Assembly (NCBI RefSeq): GCF_028623165.1
Contig: NZ_CP117768.1
Location: 4,340,001 to 4,404,000 of the forward strand
Source: Nostoc sp. UHCC 0926
GTDB taxonomy: Bacteria > Cyanobacteriota > Cyanobacteriia > Cyanobacteriales > Nostocaceae
Reading direction: 5' to 3'
Length of the DNA stretch: 64,000 bases
The notes under the pieces are model-generated. The model saw nothing but the letters and a program-made list of their open reading frames with translations. It had not been told where the DNA came from and did no database searches. The translations under genes were made by a program, and so were the position numbers. Below are positions 17,595 through 26,184 of this stretch, in pieces; position 1 is the first letter of the stretch; each line of letters starts with the position of its first letter.

Positions 17595-18053
17595 TTACCA
17601 CTCTAAAGCTAGTACATCGGAGCGAAAATTTTCCACCACAACTACCTGTACTATATTCCTAATCATGGAAACAAATTTGTCAAGGTCAAATGGTTTAAGT
17701 AAATATTCTTCAAACTCTACATCGGGAATTTGGTCATGAGTACCTATGGTAGAGGTTGAAGTCACAATGATTGGGATATGGTTGCCATTGTCTGCTTTCA
17801 TAGCATTCAATCTATTTAGCAATGTATAAATACTTTCACCTAAAAATCTAATTTCAGTGACAATGATGTTGGGCGTGAACCAATTCAGGATTTCTAAAGC
17901 TTCTTTTACTGAACCAGCAGTAATCACATTTGCGCTCATGTCTGTGAGTAAAAATGCGTACAAATCTCTACTATCGCGATCGTTGTCTACAACGAGTACT
18001 TGTACACCTTTGAGTTTCCCAACTTTCAAGCAAAAGCCATTGATTGAATTCAT
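17595..18053 (-). CDS. Receiver-domain protein lacking the phosphoacceptor Asp
   Basis: Starting at the ATG at 18053 the protein has 152 residues, essentially one receiver domain: VQVLVVDNDRDSRDLYAFLL supplies the acidic pair, PIIVTSTS the Thr/Ser and EEYLLKPFDLDKF the Lys. Where the phosphorylated Asp belongs, the sequence reads NIIVTEIRFLGES, with Glu instead. Such receivers usually cannot be phosphorylated and may mimic the active state or work by binding. A TTG at 18149 in the same frame could add 32 residues. No output domain is present. Confidence 0.8.
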   Translation of the reverse strand: MNSINGFCLKVGKLKGVQVLVVDNDRDSRDLYAFLLTDMSANVITAGSVKEALEILNWFTPNIIVTEIRFLGESIYTLLNRLNAMKADNGNHIPIIVTSTSTIGTHDQIPDVEFEEYLLKPFDLDKFVSMIRNIVQVVVVENFRSDVLALEW

Positions 18054-18210
18054 AACAAGACCTGCAATTAGGGATTCAAGTGCAAAGTGGGCTGAAAAAT
18101 CTTTAGTTTTAGGTGTCAGCAGCAGGGTAGGCTCAGAGAAAACTACCAAAAGAAGGATTTTTGCAAGAAATTAAATGAAAAGTTCTCTTCTTGTAATATC
18201 ACAAGGCGTT

Positions 18211-18279
18211 GTTTGATTTTCTCATTTATTTGATTAACTATGACACAAAACGTAATAATAGACCAATTTGGCAACCCAA
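18211..18279 (+). repeat. 69-bp direct repeat, left copy
   Basis: Begins GTTTGATTT and includes TTGATTAACTATGACACAAA and TTTGGCAACCCAA. The right copy at 19390-19458 has the same length and orientation. Together they bracket the MITE-1 copy C, the Rrf2 gene and a small ORF. Confidence 0.7.
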
Positions 18280-18490
18280 AACTTAGTCTGAGTAAAATTT
18301 ATAGACGACGGGTGGCGTCAAAATGTGATTTGGCTACTTTTACCACAAGGGGCAGTGTGGGGCGCAATCGCCTTTTACCGATTATCTGTGTGTAACAAAG
18401 CTCAAATTTGATATCAAACACCCCTCAGTAAGAAAATCCATTGCCTTAAAACTTAGTGACATCTGCGGTTGTGCTGTCTAGTCGGGATGT

Positions 18491-18586
18491 TTACAGCAGA
18501 ATTCAAGTATTTGAACCACATCTGTCGTAGGGGCGCAAGGCCAAGATCCCCTACCGCGTGGTCTATTTACCTGAAAATAGCTGTAA
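18491..18586 (+). repeat. MITE-1 copy C (96 bp)
   Basis: Same 96-bp length and ends as copy A. The right arm of the central palindrome has drifted (GGGGCGCAAGGCCAAGATCC instead of a perfect inverted arm), so the hairpin is partly broken. It lies 32 bases beyond the Rrf2 gene's stop codon, in the interval 18054-18618, which otherwise holds only the 69-bp repeat and a broken frame at about 18300-18400. Confidence 0.85.
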
Positions 18587-18618
18587 GAGCCAATGAGTTT
18601 TGTAGACAAAAAGAATAG

Positions 18619-19056
18619 CTAAATGTAATACATGGAATCGGAGTCTTGGATCTGTTGTTGTTGATAGCATATATCTCGTAACGTATAGCCCTCAAAAACT
18701 GTCATTGCAGAGGACATTGCTTCCTGCCAAATTTGCTGGATGACAATATTTCCTATAGTTTGAGAGGCATCTACACACTGTTGTTGACTATTAACTCCTT
18801 CCAGACAATTCAGAATCTCCAACAGTGTGATTTTTTCTGGTGGGTTACTCAGTAAATAACCCCCCTTGACTCCCCGCCGACTATAGACTAAACCAGAACG
18901 CCGTAGGATCATGAAAATTTGCTCTAAATAACGCTCTGGTATTTGCTGAACAAATGCAATCTGTTCAGTTGGCAATAATTCTCCCTGTTCGTGGTGTTTA
19001 GCTAGTTCTATCAAAGCCAGCAAGGTATATCTAAATTTAGAAGAAATTTCCATCAT
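18619..19056 (-). CDS. Rrf2 family transcriptional regulator
   Basis: The 145-aa protein has the Rrf2 winged helix: FRYTLLALIELAKHHEQGEL, IAFVQQIPERYLEQIFMILR as recognition helix region, SGLVYSRRGVKGGYLLSNPP as wing, then TLLEILNCLEGV. IscR-type members carry three clustered Cys residues after this point; here only one Cys lies in that region (QQQCVDAS) and another near 130, so a standard Fe-S cluster is unlikely. Two adjacent ATGs at the start; either fits. The regulated genes are not evident from context. Confidence 0.88.
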   Translation of the reverse strand: MMEISSKFRYTLLALIELAKHHEQGELLPTEQIAFVQQIPERYLEQIFMILRRSGLVYSRRGVKGGYLLSNPPEKITLLEILNCLEGVNSQQQCVDASQTIGNIVIQQIWQEAMSSAMTVFEGYTLRDICYQQQQIQDSDSMYYI

Positions 19057-19136
19057 TTTAGAGCAAACATTAGTTGCTCAAATACTGCACATTCCTGATA
19101 TCAAAAAATCAAGTCTTTTCAGCCCTATTTCCGTTT

Positions 19137-19331
19137 TCATTCTGATCTCGGCTCAATGCCAATCTCGCTCAGAAACTTAAGCTGTATATTAACTTCTCTC
19201 CCGCATTTCATCCTTACCCTCACCTGCTCGAAGCCATAAGAATATATTTCGGTAATTAATAGCAACCCCAAATCTCTGTGGAGTACTAAGGAGCCAGAAA
19301 GGTGGTGGTTGAGAGCGGTCAATATGTCCAT
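19137..19331 (-). CDS. Possible small protein (64 aa)
   Basis: The frame encodes MDILTALNHHLSGSLVLHRD, then LLLITEIYSYGFEQVRVRMK and ends FLSEIGIEPRSE. The amphipathic pattern looks protein-like, but no ribosome-binding site or known family is apparent. It lies upstream of the Rrf2 gene on the same strand, inside the 69-bp repeat bracket. It could be a remnant. Confidence 0.3.
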   Translation of the reverse strand: MDILTALNHHLSGSLVLHRDLGLLLITEIYSYGFEQVRVRMKCGREVNIQLKFLSEIGIEPRSE

Positions 19332-19389
19332 ATATACTACCTGAAATACAGGAGAGAAGTACCTGATTTCTGTACTATAAGTAGGTATC

Positions 19390-19458
19390 GTTTGATTTAC
19401 CGAATGAGTTGATTAACTACGACACAAAACGTAGTCAAGAGCATTTTGGCAACCCAAC
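19390..19458 (+). repeat. 69-bp direct repeat, right copy
   Basis: Same length and orientation as 18211-18279, with TTGATTAACTACGACACAAA and TTTGGCAACCCAA conserved and a more variable centre. It ends 27 bases from the stop codon of the NACHT gene. Confidence 0.7.
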
Positions 19459-19484
19459 CCGATTTGAGGAATTAACCAACTAAA

Positions 19485-21797
19485 TTATTGCCATTCCCTG
19501 TCCTCAAGTTCCTTCTGAGGCAACAATAAGGTGGCTTCAATTTCCTGCCTGATCGCAGGCGTCACTTCACAATTGCTATGCAAGCAATCAAGTAGTAGCT
19601 GATTAGCATCGTAGTAGTGTTGCAACACTTGCTCTTGTTCAGGGCTAAAATGCCACTGGTGGTTAATGTTGCGATAATTAATGATCGTTATGTTTAACTG
19701 TTTAGCCCAGACTGAATAGTTCGTCTGCCACCATAGCTCAAACCGTTCTTCATTTTGATGAGAATTTGGAAATTGGTCAGAGAGTTGTTGCAGGGATTTA
19801 TAGAGTCCAACATCCAGAACAATGCCGAGAATGTGCGAGAGAGCATCTCCGCAGGCGTGGATGTGAGCAAAGTCCTGGTTTCCATCAATTGCACACTCCA
19901 GCAGCAGGTCATCTAATGCCGCATCCAGAAACATCCCCTGGTCGAGGCTGCTGGCTAGGGCAAAGTGAGGAGCTACGTGAGGAGTCCGACTCAAGGCAAG
20001 GTAAAATGCTCGAACTGTTGCATCTTTTGGTTGGGTGGGAATAGTGCGAGATTTTTGGCTAGCCCACGTCAAAAACTCTTGTAAATAAGGGTCTTGGGCA
20101 ACCAGTGCATCAATCTGTTGCTTCATCAACTGTACCAGAGAGTCTGCACTCCGGAGCATGGTAGCGGTTAACAAGAAGATTTCGCGCCAGTGCGGGTCGG
20201 TGATGTGACTGACTAGACCTTCCAGAGCTTGCTCTAATGCCTGTAGGTTATGGCTGGCAACGATTTTCCTGGCTGTGAAGTATTCTTGAAACGCCAGATA
20301 GGAGAAGGAAAAAATTCCCCGCGCCCGTTCTGCCAGTAGCCCATGTTGAGCCTCGATCGCTTTCAGTGCCGCTTCACTTTTTATTTGCAGTGACTCTGCA
20401 TCCATTGGCACGTTGGTCAAATTCTGAATATAGTCACTAATGTATTGCTCAACGGTGCGTTGCTCAAAAAAGTACTGACCTTTCTCAAATGTCGCTGCCG
20501 CAATCTGACTCAATAACTTGAGCTTTTGTGGTAATAAAAACCCTCGGTAAACATCATCCCGTTCAATACCTCTAGCTTCATCCCATTTGCCCAATAGAAG
20601 GTCTAAACCTTGCTTATAAAAGTCAGTCCGCTTAGTCGGAAATTTTTTTTGACCGTGGAACACCCAGCAGGCAAGATGCAGAAATAGGGGTGTGATCACG
20701 AGTTGGCGAAATTGCCAGTTTTCAGGTAAGTCCAGCTTCTGAATAAACTCAACAGACTGCGCTTGACCATCTTGAATGTTCGTCTTGCTAAAGGCCACAA
20801 ACCATTTTTGGGCGAAGGCTCGGATTTGTTGTGAGGTAAATGGCGCAATCTCAACATCAGTAAAGCCTCGGAGTCTAAGTCTTTGAACTGCTGTTCGACA
20901 GCTTGCCACAAACTGATTTTTGTGATAGTTTTCTGAAAACCTGCGAATTTCGCTTAAGACAGGATTGCTATGTTGGTTAAGAACTTCATCCATGCCATCA
21001 AGCAACAGTAACACTCTGCCTGCATTAAGCAAGGTTTCTATGACTGACGGCTCGGAAATTCCAGATGTGAGAAACTCCTGGTGGATGTATTTTAATAGGC
21101 TGAACTCGTTGGTGACTTTAGACTCTTGGGCAAAATTTCTCAGTGTGATGAAGATTGGAACTTGGTTCGCCGCAAATGCACCTTGGTTACACTGAATGGC
21201 GAGATGTTGCAAAAAGGTAGTTTTACCTACCCCAGGTTTGCCTAATACCCTGAGCTTGGGGTAGGTTTCCACTGCCCGTATGCCAGGTATTTGTTTTTGG
21301 TCAACTTCACCTAAGCCAAAGCGGTCAAATTCTTCTGAATTAAACTTTTGTAGTTCCGAGATATCTAGCCATTGAAGGCTTTCAATTTCCTCCAAAATAT
21401 TCACATCTATGTATATATCATCGATCGCAACGGGATGGCTGATATCCAATAACTGCAAAATATCACACTGGTCTTGAATTTTATCGAAGCGTTGCGATCG
21501 CACTTGTCGCACTAATGTATCAATATCCAGAATAGACGGCTGGGTGTATTCTTCTAGTTCCAAAAATTCTGCAGGCGGATTAATAGCAATCTCCCGCCAA
21601 TTCAGTTCTAATACCAAACAAACTTCAAGAAAAGTATGACGCTCAACCGGACGACCACTAAAAAACCGCCAAATTGGTTGTCTAGTCTTAAGCTTGACTT
21701 CCGCTGCTAGATTGTCTTGTGTCCACCCCTTGCGGGCAAATGCTCTTTTAGCCTCTTGAATCCCGGTGAGTGATACTTGGAGCGATCGCTTGACCAT
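19485..21797 (-). CDS. NACHT-domain STAND NTPase with N-terminal helix-turn-helix-like region
   Basis: The 770-aa protein has an N-terminal region (about 1-75; GWTQDNLAAEVKLKTRQPIW) that looks like a small helix-turn-helix domain, a linker, then a NACHT core: Walker A GKPGVGKTT at 186-194, Walker B RVLLLLDGMDEV at 261-272 and a sensor-like SCRTAVQRLRLRG (about 300). A winged-helix/helical region follows, with a C-terminal helical part after about 600. Bacterial NACHT proteins include phage-defence ATPases that oligomerise on sensing. No effector enzyme domain is visible, so its output is unknown. It stands alone. Start ATG 21797. Confidence 0.85.
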   Translation of the reverse strand: MVKRSLQVSLTGIQEAKRAFARKGWTQDNLAAEVKLKTRQPIWRFFSGRPVERHTFLEVCLVLELNWREIAINPPAEFLELEEYTQPSILDIDTLVRQVRSQRFDKIQDQCDILQLLDISHPVAIDDIYIDVNILEEIESLQWLDISELQKFNSEEFDRFGLGEVDQKQIPGIRAVETYPKLRVLGKPGVGKTTFLQHLAIQCNQGAFAANQVPIFITLRNFAQESKVTNEFSLLKYIHQEFLTSGISEPSVIETLLNAGRVLLLLDGMDEVLNQHSNPVLSEIRRFSENYHKNQFVASCRTAVQRLRLRGFTDVEIAPFTSQQIRAFAQKWFVAFSKTNIQDGQAQSVEFIQKLDLPENWQFRQLVITPLFLHLACWVFHGQKKFPTKRTDFYKQGLDLLLGKWDEARGIERDDVYRGFLLPQKLKLLSQIAAATFEKGQYFFEQRTVEQYISDYIQNLTNVPMDAESLQIKSEAALKAIEAQHGLLAERARGIFSFSYLAFQEYFTARKIVASHNLQALEQALEGLVSHITDPHWREIFLLTATMLRSADSLVQLMKQQIDALVAQDPYLQEFLTWASQKSRTIPTQPKDATVRAFYLALSRTPHVAPHFALASSLDQGMFLDAALDDLLLECAIDGNQDFAHIHACGDALSHILGIVLDVGLYKSLQQLSDQFPNSHQNEERFELWWQTNYSVWAKQLNITIINYRNINHQWHFSPEQEQVLQHYYDANQLLLDCLHSNCEVTPAIRQEIEATLLLPQKELEDREWQ

Positions 21798-22167
21798 ATG
21801 ACAAAACCCTTGCTCGTCAAATCATAAACTTTAACTTTTATTAATATCTGCAATTTTATAGTTTTATCTGTATTGGCACAATTATACTTACTTAAAGTTA
21901 TACAAAACACTAGAGTTTACTCTAAAAACTTTCAACTTTTGTGACAAAATTAAACATTATATATTCATTTTAGACATTTCAATCTTTTGGCAAGACTTGA
22001 ACTCAAAGACCTCTCTGTAATGCTTAAGTACAGACTAAATGGTTACTTAACGGTTATTTGCTTGATCAGGAATCATAGTCGCATTAAATAAGTATCATCA
22101 TATCTTTTGTCTTCAGAAAGTTGAAAAACCCCTTTTAACAAAATATTTGCGAGACGGGCTTCAAAAA
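21798..22167. other. AT-rich gap upstream of the NACHT gene
   Basis: The interval is AT-rich and would contain the NACHT promoter on the minus strand. A stretch at 21975-22045 vaguely resembles a tRNA T-arm on the minus strand but does not fold as one. No gene is supported. Confidence 0.4.
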
Positions 22168-22416
22168 CTAAATATTTTTCTTTCGGCTTCTGCTTCTATC
22201 CTGAAAAACTGTGAGGAGATCAAGCTGACATTTCTTGACCACTGCAACAATGCCTCTGGCTTCTTCCTGATATAAGTCTTCGACGTAGCCAGTTCTAGAA
22301 AGTTGTGCCTCTTTTTTACTATTAAAAGGCCCAAAGTAATAAGTACAACAAGGAACAGCAGTGTTAATTTCTACCCACCAAAATAACTCAGATTGATTAG
22401 ATGAAAATAAATTCAT
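22168..22416 (-). CDS. DUF1816 domain protein
   Basis: The 82-aa protein shows the DUF1816 pattern: FWWVEINTAVPCCTYYFGPF, KKEAQLSRTGYVEDLYQEEA and GIVAVVKKCQLDLLTV. This family is mostly cyanobacterial and appears as small single-domain proteins of unknown function. It has no operon partner here. The start ATG at 22416 is followed directly by the family pattern. Confidence 0.85.
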   Translation of the reverse strand: MNLFSSNQSELFWWVEINTAVPCCTYYFGPFNSKKEAQLSRTGYVEDLYQEEARGIVAVVKKCQLDLLTVFQDRSRSRKKNI

Positions 22417-22681
22417 GGAGATACCTACACTGTCTTAAAGTTGATTAATGATAGTCTTTGCTTCTAGGTTACTGGAGTTTATTGTTGAGTGTTAGATGAG
22501 TAAATTTGCTAATATACACGGATGCGATCGCAAGCAAGTTTAACTAACGCTCTCCTAATAAATACAAATATTTCTTTACATCTATCACGATCGATTTTTA
22601 TTTGATGAGAATAATACAAAAGGGCTAAAGTAGCTAGCATCATCAGATCAATCTCTAGCTGTTCCGGTTGCGTTTTCTAAT

Positions 22682-22873
22682 TTAAACTGGCATTTCCTCA
22701 TTACAGTGGCTACAACGCCAGTAAAGTGTTTTTAAACGCATATGACGGAGTAAAGTGTTAGAACAGCAAAGGCAAGTATGCCTCTTGAGCATAACTGGAT
22801 TGATTTCTGTAGATATAAAACCTTGACTGCAATCAATACTCGGATTAGTTAGATTCCTTAATAAAGCTTCCAT
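22682..22873 (-). CDS. Small zinc-ribbon-like protein
   Basis: The 63-aa protein ends with CLCCSNTLLRHMRLKTLYWR and then CSHCNEEMPV, i.e. two CxxC knuckles about 21 residues apart, which fits a single zinc ribbon. Similar short CxxC proteins ending in EMPV occur in Nostoc genomes, as I recall. A role in nucleic acid or protein binding is likely but unspecified. Start ATG 22873. Confidence 0.7.
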   Translation of the reverse strand: MEALLRNLTNPSIDCSQGFISTEINPVMLKRHTCLCCSNTLLRHMRLKTLYWRCSHCNEEMPV

Positions 22874-23035
22874 CTGAAAACCTTGAATTTTTAAAGCAAT
22901 TTAACTGATGTTGTGTTGACTCCTCAGACCCATTTGTACAATAATCATATCGCTGTCTAAAGTCTTTACTAATATATATCTAGACAAACGTAAGGTAGTG
23001 ACTAGATATCTTGCAAAAGTCAAAAAATCAGGAAT

Positions 23036-23102
23036 GTCATTTTGAGCAGAACGCAGTGGAGAGAAGAATCTCACTACTCTGTTTCGCTCCGCTCAACATG
23101 AC
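23036..23102. repeat. Hairpin repeat element
   Basis: GTCATTTTGAGC at 23036-23047 is an imperfect inverse of GCTCAACATGAC at 23091-23102, with an internal AGAGAAGAATCTCACTACTCT segment. This is a familiar short dispersed bacterial repeat type. The interval 22874-23165 holds nothing else. Confidence 0.6.
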
Positions 23103-23165
23103 AATTGAAATTTATACAAGAGGTCTACTAGAAATAGTTTCTAATCCACACACCTTATTAGGTAT

Positions 23166-23549
23166 CTATACGTTTGTTGACTCAGGAATCAATAATGATG
23201 TAGATGACACCGTTATCATCAGCAGCATCGGGTTTTGAGGCTGTGGGTCATAATCAATATTGACATTATAGAAAGGGTCAATTTTTAAACTTGAACCTTG
23301 AATCGACTTTATGGGCATCACCTTGCCAGAAACAATGTGATACGTCAGGAGTTGCTGGAGCTTATCAATATTTTTAAGCAATGTCTCTACAGTATCTGCT
23401 GGAAGCTTTGCAAAAGCTTCATTTGTGGATGCAGAGGCGATAAACGAGTCAACACCTTTGAGAGTATCTATCAGATTGGCAGCCTTGATTGCATCAACTA
23501 GCGTGCTAAAAGAACCAGCGGTAACGGCAGTATCAGTAGTATTAGCCAT
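23166..23549 (-). pseudogene. Fasciclin (FAS1) domain protein, frameshifted
   Basis: The first 85 codons match a small FAS1 protein: AVTAGSFSTLVDAIKAANLI, NEAFAKLPADTVETLLKNID, QQLLTYHIVSGKVM. The end of the reading frame (NPMLLMITVSSTSLLIPE) makes no FAS1 sense. In the neighbouring frame the same DNA reads SKPDAADDNGVIYIIIDS, which is the expected FAS1 final motif (DNGVIHVIDxVL), followed by a stop. A one-base frameshift near 23235 and further decay are therefore likely. FAS1 proteins are usually cell-surface adhesion domains. Confidence 0.75.
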
Positions 23550-24429
23550 TTATTTCACATGGTTTTATAATAGGTAATGATTTTTAGCATGACATCCTAG
23601 TGTTAGAAATCATGTTTGAGCAAGCGGTTGAGTAGCGTATAAGTTGTATGATATGAGCTAAAAAATTTAAATAATTAAAATACAGCAGAATTTAGGAGTC
23701 AATGGAGAAATCTTGTTAACGACAATCCAAAATTCTTTATCTGACTTTTCCCGTTATCTCCTTGATGGAGTGATCGCTTACTATACCCCTAGCCTAAAGC
23801 CCTATTCTCTCGTGATTTATTGTCATTAAAATTAATTTGTTGAGAATAAAACATAGTATGAAACCCTTACTATTTCGTTGTTTCACGACTTAACGGCAAA
23901 AGTCAGAATTCTTTATCCGGTTTGCAGTGCATTGCCTAACCCGTTACACAAGGTGATATCAAGTCTGGGTAATTAGTTATGATTCCTACAGTCATTGCAC
24001 CCCTCCCCGTTTGCAGCTATGCGTTACCCACATCTTTCTTTACAATCTTGAAACCCTTGTTTTCTAAGCATCTCAGAGACTGAGGGTTTAGGCATACTTG
24101 ACAAATTCGCACTTAATATTATAGTTAAAACTGCGTTTTTATTCAGAATTAATGACGAACTAATCGGGGTTAGAAAAAACTAGAGCGATCGCTCTGACAA
24201 ATGTTAAGAAAGATCCAGGTAATGGATAGCCGCTTGCCGGGAGGGGAGACGAAGCGTAGCTTTGGCTCTTTGGAGTTCTTTGGGTTTAATAAGTAATCAA
24301 GCGGACATGATATGAGTTCGATTAACCTCTGCAAAACTTGAACTAAAGTTCAAGTCTGTCCCTCTTTGACGGGTGAGAGGGACAGTTTTGTGTAGTAAAA
24401 CCTCTTAAAGGTCTTTTGATTAAGTTATT
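23550..24429. other. 880-bp interval without a supported gene
   Basis: The interval contains a broken minus-strand frame at about 24020-24110 (reading CQVCLNPQSLRCLENKGFKI) and GC-rich repeat sequence near 24235-24290. The hairpin at 24356 lies at its right end. Nothing can be called a gene. Confidence 0.5.
24356..24385. terminator. Strong hairpin downstream of the PsbP-like lipoprotein gene
   Basis: CTGTCCCTCT pairs perfectly with AGAGGGACAG around a 10-base loop; TTTTGTG follows on the plus strand. For the minus-strand gene ending at 24430 it lies 45 bases past the stop codon, without a T-run in that direction. It could terminate either strand. Confidence 0.5.
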
Positions 24430-25032
24430 TCACTTTTTCAAAACTACATGGAAGGAATTTAAATATCCCGTAATGGTTTTAGCTAATGTCTTCTGCTGTT
24501 TTTTTGTAGTTATTGCCATTACTTGATATAGTCTTCCTTCGGCAACATACATTCTACTTTTAGTGATTTTCCCTCCAGAATTGATGTACTCAATTTCTTT
24601 GCCAGGATGATTATTGGAACTACGAATGTTTCGTTGACTAATTAAATTACTTTTCGTAGTTTTTAAAGCCATATCCCGTGCATTATTAAGTACAGCTTGG
24701 GGGTCAGCCATTTGACCGTAACTATAAGGAAAATCATTATAAGTAACTACATATGCTACTTGCTGTTTTGGTGGTTGAGCGACAAATATTTTTAAGGTAA
24801 TTTTCCCCATGTAAGTTTTTTGGTATTCGGTATTTCTGTTGGGGCTTCCCGGCATCAGAATAGAAAAGCGCCCATCTGGAGCGGTGAATAACTTCCATTG
24901 TGGCTGTGTGGGTTGAGAAACGGTTGGTTTGACAACAGCCGTTGGAGGTTTGAGTTGACGTGCTTCCACCAGAATACATCCACCACAGACAAAGGTGGCG
25001 GCGATTAATGGCAACAGACTTTTAACTGTCAT
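24430..25032 (-). CDS. Lipoprotein-like protein with PsbP-like domain
   Basis: From the ATG at 25032 the 200-aa protein begins MTVKSLLPLIAATFVCGGC, a signal peptide with a Cys where a lipobox could be cut. The body starts WKLFTAPDGRFSILMPGSPN and continues through VAYVVTYNDFPY to GRLYQVMAITTKK and a terminal helix, a pattern common in cyanobacterial secreted proteins of the PsbP/Mog1-like fold. The domain probably sits in the periplasm or lumen; its ligand is unknown. An earlier in-frame ATG at 25062 would add ten residues before the signal peptide and is less likely. Confidence 0.7.
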   Translation of the reverse strand: MTVKSLLPLIAATFVCGGCILVEARQLKPPTAVVKPTVSQPTQPQWKLFTAPDGRFSILMPGSPNRNTEYQKTYMGKITLKIFVAQPPKQQVAYVVTYNDFPYSYGQMADPQAVLNNARDMALKTTKSNLISQRNIRSSNNHPGKEIEYINSGGKITKSRMYVAEGRLYQVMAITTKKQQKTLAKTITGYLNSFHVVLKK

Positions 25033-25077
25033 ATTTTTTGCCTTTCGAGATGCTGATATCACTGATGATGCTAGCTG

Positions 25078-26100
25078 TTATAACCCAGCAGCACGTAAAG
25101 CAGCACCAATTAGTCCCACTTGCGGGTTGAGGATAATATACACGGGTATCTCTTCAAGGAGACGGCGCATCCTGCCTTTTTGGGTGAAATTTAATAAGAA
25201 ACTGCTGTCTTGGATTAAGGGCAGGATTTTGGGCGCAATTCCACCAGCGACGTATAAGCCACCGTAAGGTAAGAGTTTAAGGGCAAGATTTCCGGCTTCT
25301 GCACCATAAGCCTCTATAAATAATTGCAAAGTTTGTTCACAGAGGCGATCGCGTTTTTCTAGTGCAGCTGTACCAATGACAGCACCAGCATCGATTTTCT
25401 CTTCCTGTCCGGCTTGTTGTTCCCAAGTTCTGACGATTTGGGCGATGTCTGGTGATTCGTGGGCAAATTTGCGATCGCGCAAAAATTGGTAAATTGAGAC
25501 AATTCCCATTCCAGAAACTACGCGTTCTACAGAAATGCGTTGGATATCATGTTTATTCAGCAGATATTTTAACAATTGAAACTCAATCTCGTTTCGGGGA
25601 GCAAAATCAGTGTGTCCACCTTCTGAGGAAAAGACTTGATAGTAGTTTCCCTGCTTAATTAAAAATCCTTGTCCTAAGCCAGTACCTGCACCAATAATGG
25701 CAATGGGGGCTTCGGGTTGAGATTTGCCAACCTGCAACGTCAGCAAGTCTTGTTTTTGTAAACCTAAAATGCCATAGCCAACGGCGGCGAAGTCGTTAAT
25801 CAAAGAAATTTGTGGGATACCCAATTCTTGTTCTAGACGCTCGGTATCCAAAAACCAGGCTAAATTGGTCAGCTTGGCAGTATTTTTGACAATCGGGCCT
25901 GCGATCGCAAAACAAGCCTTTTGTGGTATAGGTGTGTTAGCGTTGACCAAAAACTGCTGCACTATCGGTACTAAATCGGGAAAATCGCCACTGTGGAAAC
26001 TTTCCTGATAAATAGGATCTGAACTTGGTGAGTCTAATGTTTCAACCAATCGCAGAATAGTTTTCGTGCCGCCGATGTCTCCTGCTAGTAACAAAGTCAT
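25078..26100 (-). CDS. glk: Glucokinase
   Basis: The start at 26100 (MTLLLAGDIGGTKTILRLVE) puts the phosphate-binding DIGGTKT at the N-terminus as in the family, giving 340 aa; the frame is open 23 codons further upstream without support. Other signatures are CFAIAGPI, LINDFAAVGYG with the catalytic Asp, IGAGTGLGQG, FSSEGGHTDFAP and the C-terminal GGLYVAGGIAPKIL. The enzyme phosphorylates glucose with ATP in the cytoplasm for glycolysis and glycogen metabolism. It lies between the PsbP-like and histidine phosphatase genes on the same strand. Confidence 0.92.
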   Translation of the reverse strand: MTLLLAGDIGGTKTILRLVETLDSPSSDPIYQESFHSGDFPDLVPIVQQFLVNANTPIPQKACFAIAGPIVKNTAKLTNLAWFLDTERLEQELGIPQISLINDFAAVGYGILGLQKQDLLTLQVGKSQPEAPIAIIGAGTGLGQGFLIKQGNYYQVFSSEGGHTDFAPRNEIEFQLLKYLLNKHDIQRISVERVVSGMGIVSIYQFLRDRKFAHESPDIAQIVRTWEQQAGQEEKIDAGAVIGTAALEKRDRLCEQTLQLFIEAYGAEAGNLALKLLPYGGLYVAGGIAPKILPLIQDSSFLLNFTQKGRMRRLLEEIPVYIILNPQVGLIGAALRAAGL

Positions 26101-26184
26101 AGAATTTATTCGTGAATTAATTACTTTTTTTGTAGGATATACCCAACCTCGCAGAAGCCATGAACGCAAATCCCTATCAGAGAT

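Noticed and set aside
18300..18420. Open stretch reading GWRQNVIWLLLPQGAVWG
   Set aside because: Too short, with no start, and bounded by a stop; possibly decayed coding DNA but not assignable.
21970..22045. Possible tRNA remnant on the minus strand with a GAGTTCAAGTC T-arm-like string
   Set aside because: The T-stem does not pair and no acceptor stem or D-arm can be drawn.
24020..24115. Minus-strand fragment reading CQVCLNPQSLRCLENKGFKI
   Set aside because: About 30 codons with no start or recognised family.
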